The notes: generated by a model from the sequence alone, not told the origin. A DNA stretch of 64,000 bases from Lysobacter arenosi (GCF_016613475.2 NZ_CP071517.1:1116001-1180000); one strand, 5' to 3'; shown: positions 44,946 through 54,646, counted from the stretch's first letter. Program-made: numbers and translations.

Positions 44946-46223
44946 CTACGCATAGCGCAGCACCTCGACCACCTCGCCTGCGGCCAGCCGCTGTGGCCCG
45001 TCGGGAATGACAATCAGCGCGTTGGAGTCGGCCACCGCACGCAGGCGATGCGAACCGGTCGCCGGATTCGGATCGGCGCGCAGCACTCCGTGGTCATCGC
45101 AGAACACACGGGCACGGATGAATTCGCGACGCGCATGGTCCTTGTCGATCGGAGCGACCAGCTGGGCGCGCTCCGCCAGCCGCGGTTCGCTGCGCCCCTG
45201 CAGCGCATCGACCAGGGCACGGCCGAATGAAAGGTAGGTGGCGAACACCGAAACCGGATTTCCCGGCAAACCCAGCACCCGCGCCTGGTCCAGGCTGCCG
45301 AACAACAGCGGCATGCCCGGCTTCATCCGCACCTTCCAGAAATGGGTCTGGCCGAACTGCGCCAGCACTGCCGGGATATGGTCCTTCTCGCCGGCCGAAA
45401 CGGCGCCGCAGGTGATCACGATATCGAACGCGCAGGCGGCATCGCGCAGGGCGATTTCGACCCGCTTGGGATCATCGGGCAGTCGCGGCCAGGCGGTCGG
45501 CTCCAGGCCGTCGGCACGCAACAGGCCCATCAACAATTCACGGTTGCTGTCGTAGATCTCGCCCGGGGCCAAAGCCATGCCCGGCTCGACGAGTTCGTCG
45601 CCACTGCTGAACACAGCGACGGTCGGTCGCCGCACAACGGGCAACGAGGCAAGCCCCATCGAGGCCGCAAGCGATACGCGAGCAGGCGTCAGCAGCGAAC
45701 CCGCGTGCAGCACCACTTCACCGGCAGCCACGTCCTCGCCTGCGCGGCGTACGTTGGTTCCCCTGGTGATGTTTCCTGACACCGTCACCTGGTCGCCATC
45801 GACCCGGCTGTTCTCCTTGATCACGACGGTGTCGGCGCCGGCCGGCATCGGTGCGCCGGTGGTGATGCGCACGCATTCGCCGGCCGCGACCTCCAGCCCC
45901 AGCGAGCGCCCGGCGAACTGCTCGCCTGCCAGTCGCAACATCGTCTCGCCATCGCGCAGATCGGCATGGCGCACGGCAAAACCGTCCATTGCGCTGTTGT
46001 CGAAAGGAGGCAGCGACAACGGCGCGTGCACATCGGCGGCAAGGATGCGGTCGTGAGTGCGCGACAAGGCCAGCGTCTGCGTTTCAAGGCGATGCGAGGC
46101 AGCCACCTCGCGGACGATCGCAAGTGCGTCGTCGAACAGCAGTCCAGTCGGGGGCATGGATGTCGGGGGCGTGGATGTAGGGGGCGTGGATGTAGGGAGC
46201 GTGGATGTCGGGGGTGCGGTCAT
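44946..46223 (-). CDS. moeA: Molybdopterin molybdenumtransferase
   Basis: A 425-aa enzyme inserting molybdate into adenylylated molybdopterin. Family blocks include LPPFDNSAMDGFAVRHADL, TGAPMPAGADTVV, FSSGDELVEPG, YDSNRELLMGLL, CGAVSAGEKDH and the MKPGMPLLFG with LPGNPVSVFATYL. The first 25 residues are a Thr/Ser/Pro repeat encoded by a 15-bp minisatellite and are not part of the fold. ATG 46223 overlaps the mobA stop as ATGA. Confidence 0.94.
   Translation of the reverse strand: MTAPPTSTLPTSTPPTSTPPTSMPPTGLLFDDALAIVREVAASHRLETQTLALSRTHDRILAADVHAPLSLPPFDNSAMDGFAVRHADLRDGETMLRLAGEQFAGRSLGLEVAAGECVRITTGAPMPAGADTVVIKENSRVDGDQVTVSGNITRGTNVRRAGEDVAAGEVVLHAGSLLTPARVSLAASMGLASLPVVRRPTVAVFSSGDELVEPGMALAPGEIYDSNRELLMGLLRADGLEPTAWPRLPDDPKRVEIALRDAACAFDIVITCGAVSAGEKDHIPAVLAQFGQTHFWKVRMKPGMPLLFGSLDQARVLGLPGNPVSVFATYLSFGRALVDALQGRSEPRLAERAQLVAPIDKDHARREFIRARVFCDDHGVLRADPNPATGSHRLRAVADSNALIVIPDGPQRLAAGEVVEVLRYA
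46156..46215. repeat. 15-bp minisatellite in the moeA start
   Basis: Four tandem 15-bp units (46156, 46171, 46186 and 46201; plus-strand consensus GTGGATGTAGGGGGC) differ by one or two bases each. They encode 5-residue TSxPP repeats at the MoeA N-terminus. Because the unit is divisible by three, copy-number change would alter protein length without a frameshift. Confidence 0.92.
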
Positions 46224-46810
46224 GTCTGCGTGAATCCGGCCGCGGCCAGGTCATCGGGCGTGTTGAGATTGCCGAAGCGTACGCCGTCCAGTCGCACAGC
46301 CGCCATGCCAAGCGCCGCCTGCAGTGCGTGCACCGCCACCTCGCCTCGCGCCAGTGCGGCGCTGGCAGCCGGGCGCAGCGTCGCCAGCGGCCATAGGGCA
46401 ACCAGCGGTTGCGCGCCGTCGTCGTCCACGGCGAATGCGCCGGCAGAGCCGGCCGCTGATGCCAGCGTTGGCAGCAGGCACTCGTTGACGCCGACCAGGT
46501 CGACGGGAATCGTCAGCAGCCACGGAGTAGTACAGGCAGCGGCCATCGCGTCGATCCCGGCCAGCGGGCCCAGATCGCCACCCACCCGATCGGCGACAAC
46601 GAACAGTCCGGCATCGGCATAGCGATCGGCGTTGCGATTGGCGCTGACCACGACGGCAGACGTCTCATCGGCAAATCGCCGCTGCCAGCGGATCACCTGG
46701 GCAATGCCGTCGCGCTCGAGCCAGGCCTTGTCTCTACCGCCCAGTCGCGAGGCGCGGCCTCCGGCAAGGATGCCAAGCGTCACCTGCGAAGCCGGAAGCG
46801 GGCTGGACAT
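46220..46810 (-). CDS. mobA: Molybdenum cofactor guanylyltransferase
   Basis: A 196-aa nucleotidyltransferase that adds GMP to molybdopterin. The nucleotide loop is LAGGRASRLGGRDKAWL; the metal Asp lies in a DLGPLAGIDAMAAA and IPVDL context, and PLVALWPLAT and FGNLNTPDDL are family blocks. It starts 12 bases after the der stop and is coupled to moeA, so the cofactor genes may be transcribed from the der promoter. Confidence 0.92.
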   Translation of the reverse strand: MSSPLPASQVTLGILAGGRASRLGGRDKAWLERDGIAQVIRWQRRFADETSAVVVSANRNADRYADAGLFVVADRVGGDLGPLAGIDAMAAACTTPWLLTIPVDLVGVNECLLPTLASAAGSAGAFAVDDDGAQPLVALWPLATLRPAASAALARGEVAVHALQAALGMAAVRLDGVRFGNLNTPDDLAAAGFTQT

Positions 46811-46822
46811 CGGCCTGCGGTG

Positions 46823-48223
46823 TTACTTCCCGCGCTTCACGTGCCGGATCATGCGGCGCTTCTTGACGACCTGGCGCTCGCTGAGCACGTTCTTCTTGCC
46901 TTCGTACGGATTCGTGCCTTCCTTGAACACGAAACGCACCGGCGTGCCGACCAGCTTGAAGCGCTTGCGGAAGAAGTTCTCCAGATAGCGCTTGTAGGAG
47001 TCGCTGAGCGTGCGCAGGCGGGTGCCGTGCACGACGAACGTCGGCGGGTTGTTGGCGGCCGGATGCGCGTAGCGCAGCTTCGGGACGTGACCGCGCACCA
47101 CCGGCGGCGGATTGGTCTCATAGGCCACTTCCAGCGCCTTGTTGACCTCGCTCGTGCTGAACTCGTGCGTGGCCGAGGCGTGCGCCCGGTGGATCGCCTT
47201 GAACAGCTCGCGCAGCCCGGAGCCGTGCTTGGCACTGATCCGCACCGCTTCTGCCCAGTCGACGAACCCCAGCTTGCGGGCGAGCAGTTGCTCCGCCTGC
47301 TGGCGCTGGTAGTCGGTCTGGTTGTCCCACTTGTTCACCGCCACGACCAGTGCACGGCCGGCGTCGAGCGCATAGCCGAGCACGCTGGCGTCCTGGTCGG
47401 TCACGCCTTCGCCGGCGTCGAGCATGATCACCGCGACCTGGCACTGCTCGATGGCCTGCAGGGTCTTGATGATCGAGAACTTCTCGACCGCTTCGTCGAC
47501 GCGCGACTTGCGGCGCAGTCCGGCGGTGTCGATCAGTCGATACAGACGACCGTCGCGTTCCATGTCGATGGCGACCGAATCGCGCGTGGTGCCGGGCACT
47601 TCGGAGGCGATCATCCGCTCCTCGCCCAGCAACCGGTTGACCAGCGTCGACTTGCCGACATTGGGGCGGCCGATGAAGGCGATGCGGATGCGCGACGGGT
47701 CGGAGTCGAGTTCGGTGGCGGCGCCGGCTTCCGGCAGCCTTGCCAGGCTCGAATCGATCAGCTCGTCGATGCCCTGGCGATGCGCCGAGGACACGGTGAT
47801 GACGTCATTGAAACCGTAGCGGGCGAAATCGTTGCGGGCGGCCTGGGCATCGATGCCGTCGATCTTGTTGATCACCAGCGTGGTCGGCCGCGCGGTCTTG
47901 CGCAGCCAGGCCAGGATCTCGTCGTCCAGGGCCGAGGCGCCTTCGCGGCCGTCGACGATGAACAACACCAGGTCGGCTTCCTCGGCCGCGGAACGGGCCT
48001 GGCGTGCGGTCGCGCCGGCCAGCCCCTCGTCCTCGCCGGCGATGCCGCCGGTATCGACGACGGCGAACGACGGCTTGCCCTCCGGCCGGCAGACACCGTA
48101 GTGGCGATCGCGGGTCACACCCGGCTCGTCATGGACGAGGGCGTCGCGGCTGCGCGTAAGCGCGTTGAAGAGGGTGGATTTTCCGACGTTGGGGCGACCA
48201 ACGAGGGCAACTAGCGGAAGCAT
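46823..48223 (-). CDS. der: Ribosome-assembly GTPase Der (EngA)
   Basis: A 466-aa protein with two tandem GTPase domains: first with [21 protein letters not shown] and NKID; second with [26 protein letters not shown] and NKWDN; then a KH-like domain and a basic C-terminus (RHVKRGK). It acts in 50S subunit maturation. It lies downstream of bamB, as in many proteobacteria, but 258 bp away with a terminator between. Confidence 0.96.
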   Translation of the reverse strand: MLPLVALVGRPNVGKSTLFNALTRSRDALVHDEPGVTRDRHYGVCRPEGKPSFAVVDTGGIAGEDEGLAGATARQARSAAEEADLVLFIVDGREGASALDDEILAWLRKTARPTTLVINKIDGIDAQAARNDFARYGFNDVITVSSAHRQGIDELIDSSLARLPEAGAATELDSDPSRIRIAFIGRPNVGKSTLVNRLLGEERMIASEVPGTTRDSVAIDMERDGRLYRLIDTAGLRRKSRVDEAVEKFSIIKTLQAIEQCQVAVIMLDAGEGVTDQDASVLGYALDAGRALVVAVNKWDNQTDYQRQQAEQLLARKLGFVDWAEAVRISAKHGSGLRELFKAIHRAHASATHEFSTSEVNKALEVAYETNPPPVVRGHVPKLRYAHPAANNPPTFVVHGTRLRTLSDSYKRYLENFFRKRFKLVGTPVRFVFKEGTNPYEGKKNVLSERQVVKKRRMIRHVKRGK

Positions 48224-48396
48224 GGGCGAAAGCCGAATGGGGAATGGATGGGTATTGCGGGTGAATCATGGGCCGGTTGCCCAGGCCGGCGAGGCTTGCG
48301 GGCGCGGCGATAACGGGCCGATGCGCCACTGCTGGGCCTGCCCGGCCTGAAGGGGGCGGGTCAGGTCGGTCCGCAGCGCATGATGACCGCCCGGTC

Positions 48397-48437
48397 GCAA
48401 AAAGGGAAACGGCCCAGTGCCGTTGGGCGCTGGGCCG
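48397..48437 (-). terminator. Terminator after bamB
   Basis: On the minus strand CGGCCCAG (48437-48430) pairs with CTGGGCCG (48417-48410) around a 12-base loop, followed by TTTCCCTTTTT. It separates bamB from der. Confidence 0.78.
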
Positions 48438-48481
48438 ATCTGCGTCAAGTTGGCCTGTTGCCGGTTGGCGCGTTGCCGCCC

Positions 48482-49681
48482 TTACTGCAGGCGGAACGCG
48501 GTCAGCTCGCCGCTCACGTTCTGGACGATCGCGATGCCGTCGACGACCACAGGCGCCGCCCGCACGGCCTTGCCGCCGACGCGCTCGCGCGCGGCGAACT
48601 CGCCGTTGTCGAGCTTGAGCCAGTGGACGTAGCCGTCGTAGTCGGCGACCACGGCGTAATCGCCCTGCACCGCCGCACCCGTCACGTTGCGGCGCGCCAG
48701 GCCCGGCTGCTGCCACAGGGCGCTGCCACCGGACTTGTCCAGGCCGAACACGATGCCACCGGCGTCGGTGACGACGAGGCGGTCGCTGCCCATGCCGACC
48801 CGGCCGGCGCCACCGTGCTCGCTCTGCCACATCGGGCGGCCGCTCGGTGCATCGATGGCCATCGTCTGGTTCTTGAAGCTGGTGGCATACAGCGTCGTGC
48901 CATCCAGCACCGGCGTGCCGTCGACGTCGGCCATGCGGTCGAGCTCGGTACGGCCTTCACCCTCGCCCACCGACTGCTCCCACAGCGGACGACCATCGGT
49001 GGCCGACAGCGCCGACACGGAACCATCGTCGTTGCCGACGAAGACATAACCCGGGCCAAGCTGCGGGGCGTCGTTGCCGCGCACCGACAACATCGGCACT
49101 TCCTGCACCCAGAACCAGCGACGCTCACCGTTGGCGGCATCAAAGGCGGTGATACGGCCGTCGTTGGAGCGCACGAACACCGAGCCCATGCCGACTGCGG
49201 GCGCTGCGATCACCTCATTGGGGACCTTCGCTTCCCACTTCTTCTCGCCGGTCGCGGCATCCAGGGCGATCACTTCGCCGTTGAGGCCGCCGACCACCAC
49301 CAGGCCTTCGCCGACGCCGGGACCACCGGACACGCCGAGCTCGACCTTCTTCTCCGGGCGGAATTCCCAGATCGACTTGCCGTTCTGCAGGTCGAAGGCA
49401 TGCACGCCGCCCTCGATGGCGGCGGCATAGACGCGACCATCGGCAACGACCGGACCCTGGCGAACGCCCATGCGTCCCTCGCCCTTGCCGGCGTTGGCCG
49501 ACCACAGCTTGGAGACGGTAACCGACGGGGTGATGTCGGTCAGCTCGACCGGTTCATTGGGCTTGCCGTCGTCTTTCTTCTTGTCGCCGCCGAACCAGCC
49601 CTTGACCGTCGAGCAGCCCGCGAGCGAGGCCGCGCACAGCAGCACGAGGGAGGTACGCAGCAGCATCGTGCGGTGCTTCAT
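48482..49681 (-). CDS. bamB: Outer-membrane assembly lipoprotein BamB
   Basis: A 399-aa lipoprotein of the BAM complex that supports beta-barrel insertion. The signal peptide ends in the lipobox LAGC (Cys23), followed by STVKGWFGGDKKKD and then eight PQQ-like propeller repeats (for example VYAAAIEGGVHAFDLQNGKSIWEF and VVVGGLNGEVIALDAATGEKKW). It starts at 49681, overlapping the yfgM stop as TGATG. A terminator follows at 48397-48437. Confidence 0.95.
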   Translation of the reverse strand: MKHRTMLLRTSLVLLCAASLAGCSTVKGWFGGDKKKDDGKPNEPVELTDITPSVTVSKLWSANAGKGEGRMGVRQGPVVADGRVYAAAIEGGVHAFDLQNGKSIWEFRPEKKVELGVSGGPGVGEGLVVVGGLNGEVIALDAATGEKKWEAKVPNEVIAAPAVGMGSVFVRSNDGRITAFDAANGERRWFWVQEVPMLSVRGNDAPQLGPGYVFVGNDDGSVSALSATDGRPLWEQSVGEGEGRTELDRMADVDGTPVLDGTTLYATSFKNQTMAIDAPSGRPMWQSEHGGAGRVGMGSDRLVVTDAGGIVFGLDKSGGSALWQQPGLARRNVTGAAVQGDYAVVADYDGYVHWLKLDNGEFAARERVGGKAVRAAPVVVDGIAIVQNVSGELTAFRLQ

Positions 49682-50310
49682 CAGGACTTGGCCTCGGGCG
49701 TGGCCGGCGCGCCGCCGACCTGGTTGAGTTTGAGTTCGATCAGGCGCCGCTGCGGAGAGGCAACGTCGAGCTTCGCCAGTGCCTGCGAATAGGAGGTACG
49801 GGCCTGGTCAAGCTGGCCCAGTGCGAAATGCGCGTCGCCGCGTACTTCCAGCGCCGTGGCCGAGGTGCCATTGCTCACCAGCTTGAGCGCCGCGTCGGCC
49901 TGCTTGGCCTCGATCAGCAACCGCGCCAGGCGCTGGTTGACGACTTCGGCGATTGCCGGGTCATTGCTCTTGATGGCGCGCAGCGTGGCGATGGCGGCGT
50001 CGTTCTGGCGCGCGTCGACCTGCGAGCGTGCCAGCTCGAGCGCGGCCAGGTCATGGTAGGCGCTGTCAGCCAGCGCATTGACCTTGGCCTGCGCCGTCTT
50101 GTCCTTGGCCTGGATGGCGTCGAGCGTGGCCTGGTACTGGTTCGAAAGATCCAGCTGGGCCTGCTCGCCGCGATGTTCCCACCACTTCCAGCCGCCGATG
50201 GCCGCCAGCCCGAGCACGATGCCGCCGATCAGGCCAGCTCCGTTGTTGCGCAGCCACTGAAGGACGCGCTCGCTTTGTTCGTGTTCGTCGAGAAGGTCGT
50301 CTATTGCCAT
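49681..50310 (-). CDS. yfgM: YfgM-like tetratricopeptide ancillary SecYEG protein
   Basis: A 209-aa inner-membrane protein. The start MAIDDLLDEHEQSERVLQWLRNNGAGLIGGIVLGLAAIGGWKWW is the YfgM N-terminus: a short cytoplasmic part and one membrane helix (about 25-43). The periplasmic part carries TPR-like helices (SATALEVRGDAHFALGQLDQARTSYSQAL). In E. coli it contacts SecYEG and periplasmic chaperones. The ATG at 50310 matches the family; upstream in-frame codons do not. bamB is coupled downstream. Confidence 0.88.
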   Translation of the reverse strand: MAIDDLLDEHEQSERVLQWLRNNGAGLIGGIVLGLAAIGGWKWWEHRGEQAQLDLSNQYQATLDAIQAKDKTAQAKVNALADSAYHDLAALELARSQVDARQNDAAIATLRAIKSNDPAIAEVVNQRLARLLIEAKQADAALKLVSNGTSATALEVRGDAHFALGQLDQARTSYSQALAKLDVASPQRRLIELKLNQVGGAPATPEAKS

Positions 50311-50404
50311 TCGGGAGCTGCCATTCCAAAGCTGCTGTGTCGCCCCCGCCCTTCGGCGGGAACCCAATGAGGAACACCGGCCCGCGTGGACCGGTGACGA
50401 GGGA

Positions 50405-50422
50405 TGACCCGCGCGCGGGTCA
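50405..50422. repeat. 18-bp perfect palindrome at the rodZ stop
   Basis: TGACCCGCGCGCGGGTCA is fully self-complementary with no loop and includes the rodZ stop codon. It is followed by an ACCGG/CCGGT inverted repeat. No T-tract follows, so a terminator role is weak; a protein-binding site is possible. Confidence 0.5.
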
Positions 50423-51229
50423 GTCTGCGACCGGCGTCAGGGAACCGTCAGAGGATAGCGTAAAGCGCGCCACGTTCGCGCGGCTGAACGGCGTCAGATC
50501 AACCGCCTTGCCTGCCTGCCGCACTTCCACGGCAGTGGAGTTGCCCAGTACGACGCGGGAAACCTCGCCAGCGCCGTAGCTTCGCTGCTGCCCTGCTCCC
50601 AGCAGACCCTGCTCCAGGGTGGTGCCGTTGCTGCCAACTACCTGAACCCAGCTGTCGCCGGTGAAGTTCAAAGACAGCGCAGCCTGTGCCGAAGCCGAAG
50701 GAATCGGCGCCATCGACGCGATCAGCGGGGTGCGTTGCACGCCTGCCGGAGCCGGCTTGATGGCCGGCGATTCGCCCTGCGTGGCCGGCGTCACCGGAAC
50801 TTCCAGCGACTGCACCGTTGACTGGTGTGGCGAGCGCGTGGCGAGCCAGACCGGCACAGCGATCGCCGCGGTCAGGACGATATAGATGGCCCGGCGCGTC
50901 ACCTGCTCGAACACATGGCGATAGCGCGGCGTATAGGTATGGCTGACAAGTTCGGACGGGGCGACCACGGTCACCGGACTCTGGCGCAGCTGGTCTTCCA
51001 AGTCGACGCCCAGCAGGCGTGCATAGCTGCGCAGCTGGCCACGCACGAACACCGGCGCCCCGAGCTGGCTCGGATCCCCGGATTCGAGCTGGCGGATCCC
51101 GCGCAGCGGAATCTTCAGGCTCGCGGCCACTTCTTCCTGGGACAGCCCCGCCTGTTCGCGGGCCTGCTTCAGGCGCACGCCGCAGCTGGCGCCCATCTCG
51201 GGCGCAGTGTCATTAGAAGAGCCCATCAT
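50420..51229 (-). CDS. rodZ: RodZ-like cytoskeletal anchor protein
   Basis: A 269-aa bitopic membrane protein. The cytoplasmic HTH (GVRLKQAREQAGLSQEEVAASLKIPLRGIRQLESGD) contacts MreB in the family; one membrane helix lies at about 112-130 (AIYIVLTAAIAVPVWLA); a Pro/Thr/Ser linker leads to the periplasmic DUF4115 domain (SLNFTGDSWVQVVGSNGTTLEQGLL). The two adjacent ATGs (51229 and 51226) overlap the pilW stop; GGAAGG favours 51229. It sits in the usual rlmN-pilW-rodZ order. Confidence 0.9.
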   Translation of the reverse strand: MMGSSNDTAPEMGASCGVRLKQAREQAGLSQEEVAASLKIPLRGIRQLESGDPSQLGAPVFVRGQLRSYARLLGVDLEDQLRQSPVTVVAPSELVSHTYTPRYRHVFEQVTRRAIYIVLTAAIAVPVWLATRSPHQSTVQSLEVPVTPATQGESPAIKPAPAGVQRTPLIASMAPIPSASAQAALSLNFTGDSWVQVVGSNGTTLEQGLLGAGQQRSYGAGEVSRVVLGNSTAVEVRQAGKAVDLTPFSRANVARFTLSSDGSLTPVAD

Positions 51230-52092
51230 CGCCTTCCGTCATCCCCCATGCCGGAGCCCTGCGTTTCAGGGAACTCCGCCCTCATTCGCTGAACGTATCT
51301 TGCGGCGGCTGCCGTGTCGCCGAGTTTCTGCTCGATTTGTGACGCAAGCAACAACGCACTGCGGTCCGCAGGTGCTGCCGCCAGGCGTCGCTCGGAAAAA
51401 GCCCGGGCCTCGAACGCCCTGCCCTGGCGGAATTCAAGCTCCGCCAGTGCTCCCAGCGCGACCGGGTTGGCCGGGTCAAGGGCAATGGCATCGCGCAGGT
51501 TGCGGGCGGCGCGCGCGTCCTGCCCTGCCCTGAGTGCACAGCTGCCCGCATTGGCCAAGGCCATCGCCGGGGTCTGGTAACTGGTGTCGGCAAGCGCGCG
51601 GTCGAACCACGCCAGCGACTCCGCCGCCCGGCCCTGGCCGCAAAGCCAGACGCCGTAATTGTTGAGAACGCCACCACTGGTCGGCGCCAGCTCCGCCGCG
51701 CGGCGGTAATGCTCGCCGGCCTGCGTGGTCGCACCACTGCGCTCGGCGGCAGCGCCCATCAGCGTGTATGCGTCGACCGAACGCGGATCGATCTTCAGGG
51801 CCTGGCGCGCTTCACGCTCGGTAGCCGGGTAGTCGCCGGCAAGCAGCTTTTCCTGGGCGCGCTGCAGGTGCATGCGGGCACTGGAGGCCTTGTCCCGCTT
51901 GTCGTCGTTGACTTCGACCTTGCGGGCGATCTGATCGTAGTCGCCACGACTGAAGTCCTGGCGCACGAACGTCAGCTTGCTGCAGGCACTGGCGGCGACC
52001 AGCACCACCAGGACGAACAGGGAAAGACGGAGAATCCGGCGGCGGCTGCCGCCACGGGCCATGCGTTCGCGGCGGAGGTCAGGCTGCTTCAT
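51226..52092 (-). CDS. pilW: Type IV pilus biogenesis lipoprotein PilW/PilF-like
   Basis: A 288-aa lipoprotein pilotin with TPR repeats that helps PilQ secretin reach the outer membrane. The signal peptide ([21 protein letters not shown]) ends in a lipobox Cys near residue 36, and TPRs follow ([59 protein letters not shown]). The N-terminus is longer and more basic than usual; an in-frame ATG 10 codons in (52062) could be the true start. Its start overlaps the rlmN end by 14 bp. Confidence 0.88.
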   Translation of the reverse strand: MKQPDLRRERMARGGSRRRILRLSLFVLVVLVAASACSKLTFVRQDFSRGDYDQIARKVEVNDDKRDKASSARMHLQRAQEKLLAGDYPATEREARQALKIDPRSVDAYTLMGAAAERSGATTQAGEHYRRAAELAPTSGGVLNNYGVWLCGQGRAAESLAWFDRALADTSYQTPAMALANAGSCALRAGQDARAARNLRDAIALDPANPVALGALAELEFRQGRAFEARAFSERRLAAAPADRSALLLASQIEQKLGDTAAAARYVQRMRAEFPETQGSGMGDDGRR

Positions 52093-53329
52093 CGCCCAGC
52101 CCCTGCGCCTGCAGTTGCTTGCGGAATTCGGCCTGGCGACGCGTCCGGTCCATGACCTGGCCCTTGAGCTGGCCACAGGCGGCATCGATGTCGTCGCCGC
52201 GGGTGCGGCGCACCGGCGCAATCATGCCGGCGTCGTTGAGCAGTTTCTGGAAGGCGCGGATCGCGACTTCGTCCGGGCGTTCGTAGCGCGTGCCCGGGAA
52301 AGGATTGAACGGGATGAGGTTGACCTTGGCGGCATCCTTCATCTGCACGGCGTTGTCGAACTGGCGCAGCAGGCGCAGCAACTGGCGCGCTTGCTGCGGC
52401 TGGTCGTTGACGCCCTTCATCAGGGTGTACTCGAAGGTGACCGAACTGCCGCGCTTGCGCAGCGCATAGCGCACGCAGGCTTCCATGAGCTGCTCGATCG
52501 GATACTTCTTGTTGAGCGGCACCAGTTCGTTGCGCAGCTCGTCATTGGGCGCATGCAGCGAGACCGCGAGCGAGACGTCGCTCTCTTCGCCGAGGCGATC
52601 GATCATCGGCACCATGCCGGCGGTCGACAGCGTCACGCGCTTGTTGGCCAGGCCGTAGCCCAGGTCGTCGCGCATGATGCTCATCGCGCGCACGACGTTG
52701 TCGAAATTCGCCAGCGGCTCGCCCATGCCCATCATCACCACGTTGGTCAGCTTGCGCTGCTGGTGCGGGACATTGCCGAGGTGGCGCGCCGCCACCCAGA
52801 CCTGGCCGATGATCTCGGCGGTCGACAGGTTGCGGTTGAAGCCCTGGGTCGCGGTGGAGCAGAACGTGCAGTTGAGCGCGCAGCCGACCTGCGAGGACAC
52901 GCACAGCGTGCCGCGGCCCTTGTCGGGGATGAACACCGTTTCGATGGCGTTCTTCGGGTCCATGCCCAGCAGCCACTTGTGGGTGCCGTCGGTGGACGCC
53001 TTGTCGAACACGACCTGCGGGACCTGCACGACTGCGTGCTGTTCGAGCTTGGCGCGCAGCGCCTTGCCCAGGTCGGTCATGTCGTTGAAGTCGGTGACGT
53101 AGCGGTGATGGATCCACTTCATCACCTGGTGCGCACGGAACTTCTTCTCGCCGAGCGTCTCTTCGAAGAAACGCTCGAGCGAGACGCGGTCGAGATCGAA
53201 CAGGTTTGTCCTGCCCGGCTCGACCGCGCGCTTGCCCACGACCGGCGCAGTCGCGACAGCCGACTCCGTCGCCGCCGCGGTGCCTGCGTCAGCGAGGTGG
53301 AGTTCGATGGTGTCGCGTTGCGTGGTCAT
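52079..53329 (-). CDS. rlmN: Dual-specificity 23S rRNA/tRNA methyltransferase RlmN
   Basis: A 416-aa radical-SAM enzyme methylating C2 of A2503 in 23S rRNA and A37 in some tRNAs. The cluster cysteines are C150, C154 and C157 in GCALNCTFC; the SAM region has [14 protein letters not shown]; and the catalytic Cys near the C-terminus is in [13 protein letters not shown]. An N-terminal Ala/Thr-rich linker (about 10-38) is longer than in E. coli. ATG 53329 is 19 bp after the ndk stop; the upstream open frame is antisense noise. Confidence 0.95.
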   Translation of the reverse strand: MTTQRDTIELHLADAGTAAATESAVATAPVVGKRAVEPGRTNLFDLDRVSLERFFEETLGEKKFRAHQVMKWIHHRYVTDFNDMTDLGKALRAKLEQHAVVQVPQVVFDKASTDGTHKWLLGMDPKNAIETVFIPDKGRGTLCVSSQVGCALNCTFCSTATQGFNRNLSTAEIIGQVWVAARHLGNVPHQQRKLTNVVMMGMGEPLANFDNVVRAMSIMRDDLGYGLANKRVTLSTAGMVPMIDRLGEESDVSLAVSLHAPNDELRNELVPLNKKYPIEQLMEACVRYALRKRGSSVTFEYTLMKGVNDQPQQARQLLRLLRQFDNAVQMKDAAKVNLIPFNPFPGTRYERPDEVAIRAFQKLLNDAGMIAPVRRTRGDDIDAACGQLKGQVMDRTRRQAEFRKQLQAQGLGDEAA

Positions 53330-53348
53330 GGCCTTCTCGAAATCGCTA

Positions 53349-53774
53349 TCAGCGGCCGTAGACGCTGGTAGCCGGGAAGAAGTACGCGATTTCGACGGCG
53401 GCGTTCTCGACGCTGTCCGAACCGTGCACGGCGTTGGCGTCGATGCTGTCGGCGAAGTCGGCGCGGATCGTGCCCGGCGCGGCGTCCTTCGGATTGGTGG
53501 CACCCATCAGCTCGCGGTTCTTGAGCATCGCGCCCTCACCCTCGAGCACCTGGATCATCACCGGACCGGAGATCATGAACTCGACCAGCGCGCTGAAGAA
53601 CGGGCGCTCGCGGTGCACGGCGTAGAAGCCTTCGGCTTCCTGCTTCGACAGATGCTTCATCTTCGCGGCGACGACCTTCAGGCCGGCCTTCTCGAAGCGG
53701 GTGTAGATCTCACCGATGACGTTCTTGGCGACGGCGTCAGGCTTGATGATGGAAAGGGTGCGCTCCAGCGCCAT
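53349..53774 (-). CDS. ndk: Nucleoside diphosphate kinase
   Basis: A 141-aa enzyme that balances NTP pools. It starts [21 protein letters not shown]; the phosphohistidine is His117 in [21 protein letters not shown] and [13 protein letters not shown] are family blocks. It is first in ndk-rlmN-pilW-rodZ. A strong terminator-like hairpin lies 60 bases upstream of its start on the same strand (see 53835-53858), which may attenuate it. Confidence 0.96.
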   Translation of the reverse strand: MALERTLSIIKPDAVAKNVIGEIYTRFEKAGLKVVAAKMKHLSKQEAEGFYAVHRERPFFSALVEFMISGPVMIQVLEGEGAMLKNRELMGATNPKDAAPGTIRADFADSIDANAVHGSDSVENAAVEIAYFFPATSVYGR

Positions 53775-53829
53775 GGAATTTCTCCGGGTAGGCGGGCAGC
53801 CGAACCAGTCGGTTCGCGCCCGAGGATAA

Positions 53830-53858
53830 CAGAAAAACCCGCGTCGGAACGCGGGTTT
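53830..53858 (-). terminator. Terminator-like hairpin upstream of ndk
   Basis: On the minus strand AAACCCGCGT (53858-53849) pairs perfectly with ACGCGGGTTT (53844-53835) around a 4-base loop, then TT follows. No minus-strand gene lies upstream within the window, so it either attenuates ndk or ends a small transcript. Confidence 0.75.
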
Positions 53859-53965
53859 AGCCCACAAGGCTCCGGTAATTCTAACGGAAAAGTGACGCCT
53901 TTTGCACGCCCGCCAGACCCGCCGGTCGACGGTCGCCGTTGACGGTTCAGGCGCCCCGGACTAGC

Positions 53966-53983
53966 ATCAAACAAGCGTTTGAT
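53966..53983. promoter_or_regulatory. PsrA-type operator
   Basis: ATCAAACAAGCGTTTGAT is an 18-bp inverted repeat with a 4-base centre. Its core C-AAAC-N4-GTTTG matches the published PsrA consensus (G/C)AAAC-N(2-4)-GTTT(G/C). It lies 31 bases upstream of the TetR start, suggesting autoregulation. Confidence 0.8.
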
Positions 53984-54013
53984 TCAGCCCGTCGTTTCAG
54001 CAGCAGGAGCCAC

Positions 54014-54646
54014 ATGGCCGCCACCGCCCACTTCTCCACCAAGGACCGCATCCTCGGCGCCGCCGAAGAGCTGTTCGCCCAGTTCGGCTTTACCGGCACC
54101 TCCCTGCGCCAGGTCACCAGCCGCGCCGACGTCAACATCGCCGCGGTCAACTACCACTTCGGCAGCAAGGAGAACCTGGTCAACGAGGTCTTCCGCCGAC
54201 GCATGGACGAGATGAGCGCGCAGCGACTGGGCGCCCTGAAAACCGCCATGGAACAGCATCCAGGCGAGCTGGAACCGATTCTGGCCGCATTCGTGCGGCC
54301 TGCCCTGGCGATGGCCCAGGACCGCCACGGCGGCGGCGCCTTCGTCCGCGTCGTGGCCCGCGCCTATGCGGAAAAGAACGACCGCCTGCGCAAGTTCCTG
54401 TCCGACCACTACGGCCATGTCCTGCGCGAATTCGGCAAGGCCATCGGCGCCTGCGTGCCGGACCTGAGCAAGGAAGAACTCTATTGGCGTCTGGATTTCC
54501 TGGCCGGCGCCCTGACCTATGCCATGGCGGACTTCGGTCTGATCAAGCGACCCGCCGGTGTCACCGAGGCGGCGCATCGTGAGCGAGCGGCACGCGAGCT
54601 GATCCACTTTGCCGCGGCCGGCTTCAAGGTCGAACCAAAGCGTTAA
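54014..54646 (+). CDS. PsrA-like TetR-family regulator of fatty-acid degradation
   Basis: A 210-aa repressor. The HTH (STKDRILGAAEELFAQFGFTGTSLRQVTSRADVNIAAVNYHFGSK) is very close to Pseudomonas PsrA, which senses long-chain fatty acids and represses beta-oxidation genes. The C-terminal ligand domain is helical (ELYWRLDFLAGALTYAMADF). ATG 54014 has AGGAG with a 4-base spacer; 25 extra upstream codons cross the operator and are rejected. The fadN-like gene follows 41 bp downstream on the same strand. Confidence 0.85.
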   Translation: MAATAHFSTKDRILGAAEELFAQFGFTGTSLRQVTSRADVNIAAVNYHFGSKENLVNEVFRRRMDEMSAQRLGALKTAMEQHPGELEPILAAFVRPALAMAQDRHGGGAFVRVVARAYAEKNDRLRKFLSDHYGHVLREFGKAIGACVPDLSKEELYWRLDFLAGALTYAMADFGLIKRPAGVTEAAHRERAARELIHFAAAGFKVEPKR

